A stretch of DNA of 64,000 nucleotides, from assembly GCA_036346405.1 (NCBI GenBank), contig CM070546.1, positions 110,487,684 to 110,551,683 of the forward strand, given 5' to 3'. The DNA comes from Phyllostachys edulis (Eukaryota; Streptophyta; Magnoliopsida; Poales; Poaceae). Shown here in pieces: positions 10,773-22,801 of this stretch (position 1 is its first letter; each line of letters opens with the position of its first letter). The notes under the pieces were generated by a model. It was given only the letters and a program-made list of their open reading frames with translations. It was not told where the DNA came from and made no database searches. Position numbers and translations under genes: made by a program.

Positions 10773-12173
10773 TGAACATTTTACTTTTGGAACCCTCGAA
10801 GCAAAAAACTTATTGCAAACACCTCCCCTAGTTCACATGTCAGGCATACATTTACACTTTTTTCTCCCCACTGATCCACCCTCCTCTCTTTCTCCCAACA
10901 AAACACTTCCTCATCCCTTCCTCTCTCCTGTCCGTGCGCCGCCACCGCCACCGCTGCTATCGCCAACCGCACGCACTCGTCATTATCGGCTACCTCACCT
11001 CGCACTCCTCCTCATTGTCGTCCGCCTCCGCCCGCGCTCGTCGTTGTCATCGTGGGCCTTCAGTCGCCCTCCTCATCGTCCGCCTCCACCGGGAGGTTTG
11101 CCGATGTCTAGATCTAGTCGGATCCGATCGCAGCCGCTCAGATCCTGATGGATCCGGTTGCCGCAGCCGTCCCAGTCGTCATGTTCGTTTCCCCGGGAGT
11201 CGCGGTGACCGTCTTCTTCATCCAGATTCAAAGGTCGTCGCCACGGAAGATCCCGGTTGCAGCCGCCCAGATTGGGATGGATCCGGTTGCCGCAGCCATC
11301 CGAGTCTTCGTCCTCGTCTCCCCAGGAGTCATGGTGATCGTCGTCTTCGCCCAGATTTGGATGGATTCGGTTGCCACCGCCGTCCTTCCAGCCACCCCTG
11401 CTCGGCCATCGTCACCGTTTTCCCAGCGCCCCCGTCGTCCCTTCGCTGCCTGCACCAACGACCACGTGCTGCCACCGTGCTTGGGTCCAGTTGCATTTGT
11501 GTAACGACCACGTCTTGCAGAAGCACTCTGACACCTCTGCAAGCCACCGCCTCGCCTACTCCCTCCTCCACACTGGGCTCGGCTCCGACGTGGACGCTCG
11601 TTCGGGGCTACTGTCCAGCATGTAGCATTATACATGCCCAGATTAGCTGCATGCTGCAGCCTCTGCAACCACTGCGAGCCTAGTATCGTCAGTGCCTCAG
11701 TTGCTTTGGGCTGACAAGCTGTTAGCGCGGCAAGAAGCCAAGAAGCGACGTCGATATTGTCCTGCGCGATGCGAGAAAATATCCGCGCGCGCGCGCGCAA
11801 AGATGAATCGAGACGCATGCATCAGGTGTCGAGTACTCGAGTACGTGCAACTGTGCAAGCAAGCAGCTAGCTAGCACGGCCAAATGGTGCCAGGCGGCCA
11901 AGGACCAAGTTGGACTGTGCATGCATGCGGCGTGGAGGAGGGAGAGCCATTCGCCACCAGCAAGCTAGAGCTAGTGTTGCCCATGAGAAACTACTGTTCT
12001 ATTGGTTGCGGATCGAGTCTACATTCTACTTTTAAAATCTATTTTCAAGAATTAAGTCCATATTTGATTCAAAATCGATATATCCTAACATCCTATGGGC
12101 CGGGTTTTATGCGGCTGCTTCTAAATATTCCTCTTAAGGTGCACGCGCAATATGCCAACATCTATAAAGAATA
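10773..12173. repeat. GC-rich repetitive intergenic DNA
   Basis: No supported gene. A phrase starting TGGATCCGGTTGCCGCAGCC recurs at about 11149 and 11278, and a degraded third version (TGGATTCGGTTGCCACCGCC) lies near 11362. The internal text between them is also related, so frames crossing this region are repeat artefacts. A short (GC)n run lies at about 11787-11800. Coding potential on both strands is low-complexity. Confidence 0.5.
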
Positions 12174-12420
12174 CTAGGATGATAGTATGCGCATAAACTT
12201 TTTTATTTAATTCTTTATTTAATTATATTTTAAAGTTAACCCCTCGCGAATTTTATTTCCAATTCTGACCACCTTCCGTGGCATAGCAAACTCATTCTAT
12301 CACGCCACGCATAGTGGCGTGGCCAAAACTGCCATGTAAGCCCTCGTGCCAGTGTGGAGGGCTTGCATGGCCTTTGTCACGTCAACTTGCGTGGCGTGAC
12401 AGTGGTGACTTAAAACATTG
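12174..12420 (-). repeat. Helitron-like terminal repeat, left copy (inverted)
   Basis: Starting at CTAGGATGATAGTATGCGC, this sequence is repeated in opposite orientation at the right (about 28150-28395). Shared parts are an AT-rich strip, TTTTAAAGTTAACCCCTCGCG, TTTCCAATTCTGACC and repeated GGCGTGAC/GTCACGCC motifs. Read on the minus strand it ends CATCCTAG followed by T, compatible with a Helitron 3' end (CTAG before a T). It could instead be the left TIR of a large element. Confidence 0.55.
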
Positions 12421-13066
12421 GACCCAGGCATCTCTTCAATTCTCCCCGTCGCCCCCATCTCCCTTGCGCGACCTCTGAGCTCCCAATCTCCCACTGCCGG
12501 CCCTCCTCCCTCCCATCCCTCCCACTGTCAGCCCCTGCCCCCTCTGCCGGCCGTCCACCTTCCGCCGCCGGCCCTCCTCCCTCCACCGGGCGTTGTCCTC
12601 CCGCTGCCCATCCACCCCCCGATGGCCGGCGTCTCTCCCGCCGGCTCTCCTCTCCACGCCACCCTCCTCCCTCCGGCGGGCGTTGTCCTCCCGCGGCCTG
12701 TCCTCCCCCCGACGGCCGGCTTCTCCCCCGCCGGCTCTCCTTCCCGCGTCGCCGTCCTAGATCGAGGTAATAACCAGTGTACCTCTATGATTTTGTTTGT
12801 TTTTGCTATACTAGAATGTGTGCTTGAATGACTTTTCTAATTGTTTGAGGTGAATTCGGCTATTCTGAATTTCCATTTGAACTTATGAGCAAGCACCGCA
12901 ACCTAAGGGCACAATTGAGTAATTTAGAGCTGCTCCTTGGATTATGCACGTGATATATGTTAATTGATACATTCCTTATCTCTTTTAAATTTTCATGGAG
13001 TACTGTTAAACACAAATCCCCCTTCCTTTGTTATTTTGACACATTGCTTCTTTAGACTTCACCAAT
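12421..13066. other. GC-rich exon-like block followed by intron-like AT DNA
   Basis: Bases 12420-12770 are C-rich with repeated proline/alanine-coding phrases (CCGCCGGCTCTCCT twice). They end at ATCGAGGTAATAACC, which looks like a splice donor, followed by AT-rich DNA up to the CACTA insertion at 13070. This may be a 5' untranslated exon and intron of a gene carried by the surrounding element. No protein family is recognisable. Confidence 0.35.
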
Positions 13067-13069
13067 CAG

Positions 13070-13290
13070 CACTACCAAAATCGTCTAATTTCCCGAGTGC
13101 TCAGAAGTTTCCCGAGTGTTTTGAGTAATACACTCGGGAACTTCCCGAGTGCCTTACTGAAACACTCGGTAATAGAATAAAACACTGAATTAATGCGTTT
13201 CCGAGTGTCCAACTGACACTCGGGAAACTTTGACGGAGCAACAATGTCCCGAGTGTCGACACTCGGGAGCCAAAAATCCGGCCGCGCCAT
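13070..13290. repeat. Left subterminal repeat array of the CACTA element
   Basis: At least eight CCCGAGTG or CACTCGG(G/T)-type motifs in both orientations follow the terminal CACTACC. Confidence 0.88.
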
Positions 13291-13795
13291 TTTTTTCCCC
13301 ACATGCGCGCCCGTTCGTTTCTAACGTTCCGTTCCCCAAAACCCCATGGCCGCCCGCTCGCTCTCCCAATCCCGGCCCCCGCCCTGCTCCCTCCCAATCC
13401 CCCCATGTGCTGCCGCTCCTCCCGTCCTCCGCCCGCCTCCACCGCCTCCCAACGCCCCGTCACCCCTCGTCCCCACCCGCCTCCGCCCGCGCCTCCCCTC
13501 GTCTCCTCCCCACCTCCCCTCGCGCCGCCGCCGACCTCCTCCAGACGCCGCCACCCGACCTCCTCCACCAGCGACTCCGCCTCCCAGCTCCCTCCTCCTC
13601 GGCGGCCCGCGTCCCGGCTCCCTCCTCCGCCCGCCGTCACCGCCGCCTCGACTCCGCCTCCCGGCTCCGCCTCCCATTGCCTCCTCCACTGGCTCCCTCC
13701 TCTCCTTGGCGCCGCCTCCCCCGGCTCCCTCCTCCGACCGGCGCCGCCCCCTCGTCGGACGCCGTCGCCGCTACAGTAACTTTTGAGCAAGTATT
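13291..13795. other. C-rich low-complexity block inside the CACTA element
   Basis: About 500 bp of CCTCC/CGCC repeats open long proline-rich frames in several phases and on both strands at once. That is a composition effect, not evidence of a gene. It could be a GC-rich leader of the element's transcript or captured CpG-rich host DNA. Confidence 0.5.
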
Positions 13796-14044
13796 TGCGG
13801 GTTCAAACTTGAAAACAAGAGTAATTATTTTTGTTCTTTCCAAAATCAAGAAGCAACTTTGACTAGTATTCCTGGTTACAAGATATTAGTAACACACTTA
13901 ACACTTACAGAACTATACTACTATGGAAGTATTTTATAAGAACAATCTACTTTCATCATTTTTATGTGACCATTCAAAATGATTCCAAACATATATTGGT
14001 GGTCAAACGTAGAGAAAAATTTACTGCGAACATACCATAAGAAT

Positions 14045-14248
14045 TTACTGCGAACATACCATAAGAAGGTGCCCGATGACGGGCAGCGCCGGAGGCGAAG
14101 GTGGGAGATGGTGGTTTATCTGCGGGTTGTTGCTTGCTCTCTTATTAGCCAGTGAGTAGAGTACATGTAAGAGGATGAGAGGGAAGAGCAACAAGAACCA
14201 TGCTTGTGGAGATGTCTCATGCATGATTTGGTGCACTAGGTCCGCCAT
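14045..14248 (-). pseudogene. Captured cytochrome P450 N-terminus
   Basis: The minus strand encodes 67 residues with a microsomal P450 start: a hydrophobic anchor (AWFLLLFPLILLHVLYSLA, about residues 21-39), then a basic/polar linker and the proline-rich hinge LPPSPPALPVIGHL (about 49-62). Such hinges precede the P450 catalytic domain in plant CYP71-clan enzymes. The similarity stops after GHLL, where a 24-bp sequence is duplicated, so about 430 residues, including the haem-binding cysteine, are missing. Lying inside the CACTA element away from its transposase genes, it is best read as a host gene fragment captured by the transposon. Confidence 0.75.
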
Positions 14249-14249
14249 G

Positions 14250-16270
14250 GCAATTAGTCTCTAGCAACGTAATGAGGCTTATGGAGCTCTGAAACATATA
14301 CAATGCTTGTGATTGCTAATGTAAACTCCGACTCTTGCATGCTTTCATACAAGCAAAAGGACACAATCACATACACAAACGCCACATCACCGGTATTAGG
14401 ACAAATTAAGTAAGTATATTTCTATGTTGTCTTAGCATATCTTCCTTGACCAAAGACATTCAAAAGCATTGACATTTTCACCACCGGTCAATTTTCAGAG
14501 GCATGACAATTATGGCACATCTAAACTCTTCAAGTTGTTAGTTTCAACCACGAACTCCTACTGTCTAATTTTCACTGTTAACTCTCAAAACCGGTCAAAT
14601 CATTGTGGTTGTGGTCCAATTGGTACTTTTTCAAGCAACAAGTATGTAGTATTTCTGTTTTTCAGAGATACTCCTGTTTTTTTCAGATGTACATAAGTAT
14701 GTAGTACGTCTGTTTTTCATGGTATATATCCTTCATTTTCTTAAGAGAGCATTACATATGTACTCCTTTTAGATTTATATTTGAGATTAGTGCGTATACA
14801 TACTCCACTTGGTTCGTTTTCAAGAAACAAGTATGTAGTATGTAGTATGCACTATTTTTCATGGTATACACACTCCAATAGGTTCTTTCAAAGCGACAAG
14901 TATGTAGTATTTCCTTTTTTTCGGTGATACTCCCTATTTTTCTAGATATACTCCTGTTTTTTAGATGTACACAAGTATGTCCAACAAGATTTACATCTAC
15001 ACTTCACTTCAATAAAAAATTTTGTTTTGTCTAAATTTCGATGCTTAAGTGCCGATTCTCGTCCTAATATAGCTTTGTTGGATGGCCATTGATTTTAGTG
15101 GATTCGCTTGTTTTAGCTTACTTGGTAGGACTTAGCATCCAGTTGTATCTATGCATGGCTATGCTGCATATAGTAATTAAAGAAGCTCAATATATAGTTC
15201 AATGGACTTCAAATTTTTCTAGTAATTTAATTCTTAGTCCCGATAACTATAAATTATATGGTCCTTTCTTTACGTGTGATCGCACTAATCGAAGAAGAAA
15301 TACAATCATTGAGAGAACAAAATATAAAAGAGATTGCCATTGAGTTGGTGTGAAAGATGAAAATCATGTTCATTTAGTTTTTGCTCCAATAGCATTGCAT
15401 GTAAGATAAGCTTCATGTATCTCCTTGCATGCAAGATATGTATCATTTGATCAAATGATGATTTAGATAGTTTCGAATGTTAGGTAGACCTTTTCTAGCA
15501 CTTGCAAAGAATACAAAGGTACCAAGTAAATAAGTATGCATTGTACATGATCTTCTTCTAGGGAAAAAGATCACTTGAGTAGGAATTGGAATATAGATAG
15601 AAAGTTAAGTACTCATGAGCTGATATTTTCTTCCCCTTTCGGGTTATTAATGGGTATAGTACTAGAAAATGATATTGCCGTACAATTTGTTGAGCTATAT
15701 CAATATGGACAAACATGAAACAATGATTGGTTGTGTAGCACTTTCAACGTACACATTCCCCGTGCAAACTTAATTAGTTTGTGTGTAGCGATTTTTTTGT
15801 TTTGTCTAAATTTCAATGCTTAAGTGTCGATTCTGTCCTAATATAGCTCATGGTTTTCAATACAGTGCTGCCGCGTCCCCTCGCCGACTGCCTCCACCGA
15901 CACACAGATGCAGCCATCTTCCCCACCGCAGCTCCCTCGGCTCCCTCAGCTCCAAGAAGTCTTGAAGGTAATGGATAAGTGCAAAAAGAAATAAAGTTTG
16001 CTTATTTTCTTTTGTGTTGTCCATTTATGGTGGATTGATATCTTTGTCATTACAATGCTACATTAACGTGTTAATAAATAAAGGTATTCATATATATTGA
16101 AAGAAAGTGTTTTTATGTTCCGTTGATCATGTATATTGTCTTCATGTCAACTGTTTTAGTGTACATATATAGGGCATGCATCATAGGGTAGCTTATAGCT
16201 AGCTCAGTAGTTGTAATTTTTGACATAAATAAAAGTTGGATTAAAATATGCGTTATGTTTTGCACACTAG
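14250..16270. other. Non-coding interior of the CACTA element with degenerate repeats
   Basis: No supported gene. Between about 14630 and 15000 phrases such as CAAGTATGTAGTA and GATACTCCTGTTTTT recur several times. A 60-bp stretch beginning TTTTGTTTTGTCTAAATTTC occurs at about 15016 and again at about 15797 in direct orientation. At about 15890-15965 a short GC-rich tract lies just upstream of the transposase gene. Confidence 0.55.
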
Positions 16271-19200
16271 GATGGCCGAGGATCGTAGTTGGATGTACTT
16301 TGGGCGAGAGCGATGGGTGACTGTACCCAAGAATGGATGGAAAAGTCGACTGATTTTGTGGATCGAGCATTTGCTAGGAGTAATGGACGAGGTGTGTTGT
16401 GCCCTTGTTCGCGTTGTTCGAACACACGGCCACAAATGAGGGCAACAATGATCGCACACCTGTGCAGAAGTACGGATTTAGGGCAGACTATACCGTGTGG
16501 GTGTATCACGGTGAGTCACAAGATAGCAGATCAGATGTGCTAAGGGAAGAAACGGACGATGGCGGCCACAATGAGAGTAGGATAGAAGACATGCTAGATG
16601 ATGTGTGTCATGCATATGGGCCACCTGCTGAGGAAGAACCGAACTCGCAACAAGGGCTTTCTTTGATATGTTGTCCGCAATGAAGTCAACCACTTCATGG
16701 GCACACACAGTGTCCCAACTAGATGCCATCACACGACTACTTGTTGTCAAGTCTCGATTCAAAGACAAGCATTGCTTGCTTTGATGCATTCTTAAGCGTG
16801 TTTAGCACCCTTCTCCCGGATGGTCACAAACCGCCCGCTAACTTGTATGAGGCCAAGAAATTGATAAGCGCACTAAATATGCCATATGAGAAGATAGATG
16901 TTTGTCCAAATCATTGCATGCTATTTAGGAATGAGAATGTGGACAAAGATCACTGTGATAAGTGTGGTGAGTCTAGGTTTGTTGAGGTTGACTCGGTGAT
17001 GGTCAAGAGGCGACTTCCTATTGGCGTAAAAATACTTCGCTATCTACCATTTGTGCCACTTAATCCAACGGTTATACATGTCCGAGGTTTCGCCAAACAA
17101 ATGGTATGGCACAAGTATGGTCGTCGGTACCATAATGACAAGATGGTCCACCCATCGATGGTGAAGCATGGAAGCAATTTGACCGAGACTATGTAGAGTT
17201 TGTCATGAGACCTCGGAACGCTCAATTGCAATTGCAAGCGATGGGTTTAACCCATTTGGTATGGGGTCTGCGCCATACACATTTATTGGCTGTGTTTGTC
17301 ATTCCCTTAACCTCCTACCCGGCGTTTGCATGCGAATAAATACATATTCCTTTCCTTGATAATCCACGGTCCCGAGTACCCGGGGAAGAATATGAGTGTA
17401 TTCATGGAGCGGTGGTGGATGAATTGTTACATGCTTGGGAACAAGGCATAGTGACATATGATCGGGCATTGAAGCAGAACTTCACCATGCGGTCGCGTAC
17501 CACACATCCATGCATGACTTCCGGCGACGGGATATTACGTGGGTGGTGCGTACATGGGAAGATGCCATGCCCAATCTGAGGGAGACGCTGCGTGGTGTTG
17601 GCTAAAGCATGGTCGCAAGCACTCCTTCTTCGATTGTCATCGTCAATTCCTTCCAATTGACCACGAATTCAGAAGTGACACAACTGGATTTAGGGCCAAT
17701 ATTGCTGTCCACAGTGGACCACCACGTCGTCTGGCAGGTGAGGAGGTTCGTGCACGGCTAGATGCTTTGAAGCCTCTTGATGATGGTGATGGGTTCGAGC
17801 AATATGGTGAGGAGCACAATTGGACTCACATTTCAAGTTTGTGGCGGCTGCCATACTTCCATAAGCTCATTCTTCCCCATAACATAGATGTAATGCATAA
17901 TGAGAAGAATGTTGCAGAGGCCATATTTAGCACATTCTTTGACATTCCAGACAAGACGAAGGACAATGTGAAGGCTCGCCTTGATCGGGAGGAGCTTTGC
18001 AACAGCCCTCGTGAATATGATCCATAAGCCGACTCTTGGCAAGTGGGAGAAGCCAAGAGCTAGTTATTGCCTAACTAGGGTTCAGAGGAAGGAGATTTTG
18101 GAATGGTTTCAGACCCTAAAGTTTCCTGATGGGTATGCAGCAAATCTAAGGAGAGGAGTGAATTTAGCTACTATGCGCATCAATGGTCTAAAGAGCCATG
18201 ACTACCACATATTCATAGAACGCCTTTTGCCTGTGATGATCCGTGGCTATGTCCCCGAGTGTGTTTGGCAAGTGATGGCAGAGTTGAGCTTCTTTTATCG
18301 ACAGACTATGTGCGAAAGAGATAGATCCCATGGTAATGTCAACTATGGAGCGTGAAGTACTGTGTTGCTTTGTAAGTTGGAAAAGATCTTTCCACCGCTT
18401 CTTCAATCCAATGCAACATTTGATTCTCCATCTTCCTTATGAAGCTAGGATGGGGGACGATGCAAAACCGGTGGATGTATCCAATTGAGAGGAACAAAAG
18501 GAACTACGAGGCAAAGCAAAAAATCGATCGCGTGTTGAAGCATCCATAGCGAGGCGTACATAATTGAGGAAATTTCCCATTTCACATCAATATACTTTTT
18601 CGACAATGTTCAAGACGGTGCACAATCAAACCTCACGATACAATATTGGCATCCTCAAAATAATTGCCAACTTAGCCTCTTCACCGGAAGAGGTGACACT
18701 TCAAGCGGTGGTACTCCTAAAGTTTTATCGCGGGATGAGTGGTTGATTGTGATGTTGTATGTCTTTACCAACCTCTCGAAGTGGATGATTACATTAGGTA
18801 TGCAACAATTATTTTTCCCAATAATTGATGTATGAGTGTTTTAATCTACTTGTCTTGTTGCCTATAGGAATTTGTTAGAGCGAGTGGAAGCAACGTCGAG
18901 ACCCATCCGAAAAACAAGTTGCGACCCTTCTTAGAAAGGGTGCTGGGAATTGTAAACCGAGTTTCCCGACTTGGTTCTATCAGAAAGTAACTTCTCTATT
19001 AGCTACTCCCTCTTGCACATAATATTTACTAAGTAAAGAGGAACTAATACATGAAACCCATTCTATTTATGCTGTAGAGTTTCAAGGACAAGTCTATGAG
19101 TAGCGAATTGAAGCAAGTTGCTCAAGGATGCCACACTCGAGTGCTGTCCTATAGTACCTACGATGTGAATGGGTACCGCTTCCGAACATCGACACATGAG

Positions 19201-19750
19201 AGGGAACGGCCTAATGCAACAACAATTAACAGTGGAGTGGTGACTATAGGACAAGATGAGAGTGATACACCTGTTGAATACTATGGAGTAATTGAAGAAA
19301 TAATTGAACTATATTTCCATGGTAGCAAACTTCTCAAACTTATGTTATTCAAATGTCATTGGTTCCATCCGTTTAGGGGAGTCGACGGGATACATCACTT
19401 GAAATTTGGTTGAAGTTGCGCATCAATCAATCCTACCGGGCAATGACCCATTTATTGTGGCTCAACAAGCCACCCAAGTATACTACATTCCGTACCCATG
19501 CAAAACTATGAGTAGTCTAGTGGATTGGTGGGTAGTACATAAGATGCAACCATATGGTAAACTACCTACCCCTAGTGAGCAGGACTACAACATGGAGACC
19601 AACAATGGTGTTGACCTATTCTTTCAAGAAGATGGGCTACCAGGGACTTTTGAAATAATAATTGGGGAAGAGGATGATCACATGGATGATATTCAAATCG
19701 ATGTCGATGAGGTTGTAAACCAAGAGGACTTGGAACTACTTAATCGCTAG
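16271..19750 (+). pseudogene. TNP2-like CACTA transposase, frameshifted
   Basis: The gene starts at MAEDRSWMYF, the hallmark of the transposase-associated domain, which continues after a frameshift (VLCPCSRCSN, about 16389-16418). The TNP2 core follows: a zinc-like CPNHC...CDKCGESR near 16900-16975, then RYLPF and MVWHKYGRRYHND near 17040-17140. LKHGRKHSFF lies near 17600 and HNIDVMHNEKNV near 17878-17915. A DUF4218-like part (LKFPDGYAANLRRGVN, GLKSHDYHIFIERLLPV) spans about 18115-18240. A DUF4216-like C-terminus (VNGYRFRT, VEYYGVIEEIIELYF) runs from about 19165 to an acidic tail ending at 19750. Introns plus at least three frameshifts or stops break the gene. Confidence 0.88.
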
Positions 19751-20079
19751 ACATTGATGGCACCACGAGGGGATGAGGTTGAGTCAACACCTCATGATAG
19801 TGACGATGACTTTTGGAGGGCCCATCTGCGGAGGATCCCATTGTAGATGACTACTTGAGCATGATCTTGTATGTCTTCCATTTATTTCTTTGCATGTTTT
19901 TAATTTTTGTATGAGCTTACTTGATTACGTTATATTAAATTTTTCTATGAGCTTACTTGATTACGCTATATTAATTGATTTATTTTATTTCATTTCATTT
20001 CAGACACCAAAATATGAGTGGCGAGGCAAAGATACTCTAGTCGAGGCAGACGCTTGTTTTCCACTCGAGGAGGCAGAGG

Positions 20080-20450
20080 GCACGCTGCCGGATCGAGGAG
20101 GCAGAGGGCAGCCACGGCCTCCAGAGGCAGAGGGGCAGCGGCCCTCCGGGAGGATCGAGGCAGCCTCGGCCCCTCCAGAGGCCTGAGGCAGCCGGCCTCG
20201 AGGAGGCAGAGAGCAGCCACGGCCCCTCCAAGAGGCAGAGGGCACCATGCCCCTCTAGGAGGATCGGGGCAGCCTCGGCCCCTCCAGAGGCACAGGGGGC
20301 CGCAGCCTCTAGGAGGCACAGGGCAGCCTCGGCCCCTCCAGAGGCACAGGGGCAGCGCGCCACTCGACGAGGCAGAGGGCAGCCATGGCCCTCCGGGAGG
20401 CGGAGGGCAGCCTGCCCCTCGACGAGGCAGAGGCACCGCGACCCCTCGAG
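20080..20450. repeat. GC-rich tandem repeat in the second CACTA gene
   Basis: Phrases such as GAGGCAGAGGGCAGCC and CCTCGGCCCCTCCAGAGGC recur about every 50-60 bp, producing the Arg/Gly-rich or Ala/Pro-rich peptides seen in all frames. Confidence 0.85.
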
Positions 20451-21589
20451 GGGCGTGGGGTCTACCTTTAGTAGATCAGGCTCAGACCCCTGCACCCTCG
20501 CGCAGGCCGATGATGTGGAGTATGAGCACCGTGAGGCGGAGGGTGAGGCGGAGGTGAGGAGGAAGAGTACCCGAGGCGGCGGAGGTGAGGAGGATGAGCA
20601 CCATGAGACACAAGAATTTTGGATGCGAGGACTGCGAACCCGCCACGACGACCAACCCGAGAGGAGGAGAAGATCATCATCGTTCTGTTGGTGACACGTG
20701 AAGAAACTATTTGCACTTTCACTAATTTAGCCCACTTAATTGCATACCTCAAAAAACTAATATGCAGGCAATGGCGAGAAGAAGGCGGGTGTGACAAATG
20801 TAGACTTCCAAATGGCATAATTGGCGTGTTGATTCAATGGCACTTCCTTGGGTTGGTCACCTCTGAGAGGAAGGCGGAGAACTGCATGGACATGGTGCCA
20901 CTACAAAAGGTCTTGAAGATACTGCTTATTCTTGAAGGAGAGGTTCCATTTGACATTTGTTTGCGCGTGGTGGAGGAAAGTTTTTGGGTAAGTGTTGAAT
21001 ATTCAAATCTGCTTCTATGTGTTCCTATGCATGTTAGGGTTGATTAGGTCATAACTCTCGAGTCGCAATGAGTTGTACCCATTTGATTTAAAGAACCATT
21101 GTTTCTAATTTATTTAACTAGATGATGCATAACCATGAAAATGATGGTTTTGTAAAAATTTGGAAGCAATTAGCTTGGCTACAAGTGTACATTGAATGAA
21201 TGGTTTTTATGTATAATATTTAAATCGACCTTGGTGAACATGTAGCCTCCAATCTCACCCATCTAATGTTTATTACAATAGTAGGTTGATATGCAAAGCA
21301 CAACACAGATATATTGGAAAGAAGCATAATTATAAATTTACCAAGTATTTTGCATTATCCTTTCTTAGGTGTGCTAGAATGTATGCGGTCCTTTTAACTT
21401 GATAACGCACCATGCCTATCCTTTGTAAGAAAAATCGACAATTTCATAGAGTGCATATAAATCACAGAAAAAATGTTATCTGTCTTAAAAGTGAACATGT
21501 AAAGCAACAGATTGTCAAAGTAATATGTGAGTCTTTGCAATTGCTCTGGGACAAGCAAGCAAAACTGAGCTAAACTACTAGAAGGGTGG

Positions 21590-21740
21590 ATACTTTTTGT
21601 GTGTGTGTGTGTGTGTGTTTCTTTTGGATGTTTAGTAGCCAAGTAATAAATGTCAACTAACTTAATCATCTTATTCTTTATGAATTCCTTTTCGCTTTCA
21701 TCAACTAACTTAATCATCTTATTCTTTATCAATTCTTTAT
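21590..21740. repeat. (GT)n tract and short direct repeat
   Basis: A GT run at about 21598-21619 is followed by two copies of CAACTAACTTAATCATCTTA (about 21654 and 21701). Confidence 0.8.
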
Positions 21741-22736
21741 TCTTTGATTATAGTGGTGGTTTCGATGAAATTTGAGGGACAGAAGTCGATTCTAGGAGAG
21801 TCTTTGCGTAATTGTGTTAAGAAGTCGATCCCACAGATGTTCTCTGACACGCATCCAAGCGGTGATCTGTTACCACACACAAGTCCTTGGAATGACAAAT
21901 TTCAGAGGGTCGACGCTTTAACGATATCACTTTGGGCGAGTACATGCGGGTAACCAACCCAACAAACGATGTCCTTGATTACAATCAATTCTAGTTTATT
22001 CATATTTAACACTTGGTTAATTTAGGCAATACCTTGGTGGGCCCTTAAGTGTGAAAATGCATGGCGCAGATTCTCTAAGGCATGTGGTGCAGCGAGCGAT
22101 GGTTCTGAGAACTCTCGTGCGACTAGGAGCTCCTCCATGGCACGTTACAAGAAGAACACGGTAGGTCAACATGTTCATATTGATTGTGCGTTGTAGATAC
22201 ATATGTATTGACCGCCGTGGTTTTTTGGTTGCGTGAAAAGAAGAAGCGAGACTGTCTCGATATGGAGGCATATGTAGCACTAGGAGGGTGATCGGAGGGC
22301 ACCTTGTGCGGCCAGTATGACGAGAGAACTTAGTACGATTTCGATCATTTTGTCCACGATGATTTTCGCTCCTTGATGATTTTGTCCAACAGTGCATATC
22401 TTGATCTTTGCTAAGGAGATTCATGGCCCGGACTACGACGTCATGAATTCACCACTAGACGCGAAAGTGTTGTGTACAAGGTCGGAGGGGAAGAAACATG
22501 GTCGTTTCTTCATGGGTGCGGTACATTAGCACACCGACAACCCTCTGAGGTCCGATCCACGAGTCTTTGCATCAACGGATGAAGTACACCTTCAAAGTCA
22601 ACAAAGAACCATCACATGTTTCCCGATCTCGTTTACGAGCTCGGTAGCAACATGACAGAAATTGAGGCTAAGCAATGTTGGAGCAAATGCTCACGGAGGT
22701 TAGTTGGGCGTGGTAGTACAATAACAAAGTAATATG

Positions 22737-22738
<2 letters not shown>

Positions 22739-22798
<60 letters not shown>
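22739..22798. repeat. (AT)n microsatellite
   Basis: About 29 uninterrupted AT dinucleotides inside the CACTA element. Confidence 0.95.

Positions 22799-22799
<1 letters not shown>

Positions 22800-22801
<2 letters not shown>

Larger units (their letters stand above)
20018..22640 (+). pseudogene. Second CACTA gene (plant En/Spm Ptta-like), degenerate
   Basis: After TNP2 comes the usual second transcript unit. It opens with an Arg/Gly-rich N-terminus (MARQRYSSRGRRLF, 20018 on) encoded by GC-rich tandem repeats, then an acidic/Arg-rich stretch to 20694. A conserved block near 20820-20920 resembles the start of the plant En/Spm transposase-like domain (LIQWHFLGLVTSERKAE, then TWCHYK in another frame). 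Further pieces lie near 22020-22170 (ENAWRRFSKAC) and 22430-22530 (GPDYDVMNSPLDAKVL, KKHGRFF). Frames shift repeatedly, so it is non-functional. In related elements this protein partners TNP2; here the role is inferred from position and these blocks. Confidence 0.65.

Noticed and set aside
10934..11818. Frames up to 249 codons right of the Pack-MULE
   Set aside because: They are generated by a GC-rich tandem repeat and lack any domain; opposite-strand frames are equally long.
13101..13862. Frames of 122-229 codons in several phases and on both strands near the CACTA left end
   Set aside because: CCTCC/CGCC low-complexity DNA; proline- or glycine-rich shadows, no start context or domain.
15089..15343. 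84-codon frame that at first looked like organelle-derived DNA
   Set aside because: I could not match it to any plastid or mitochondrial gene; the resemblance was only in base composition.
20000..20500. Long minus-strand frames (up to 152 codons)
   Set aside because: They are the reverse reading of the tandem repeat in the second CACTA gene.
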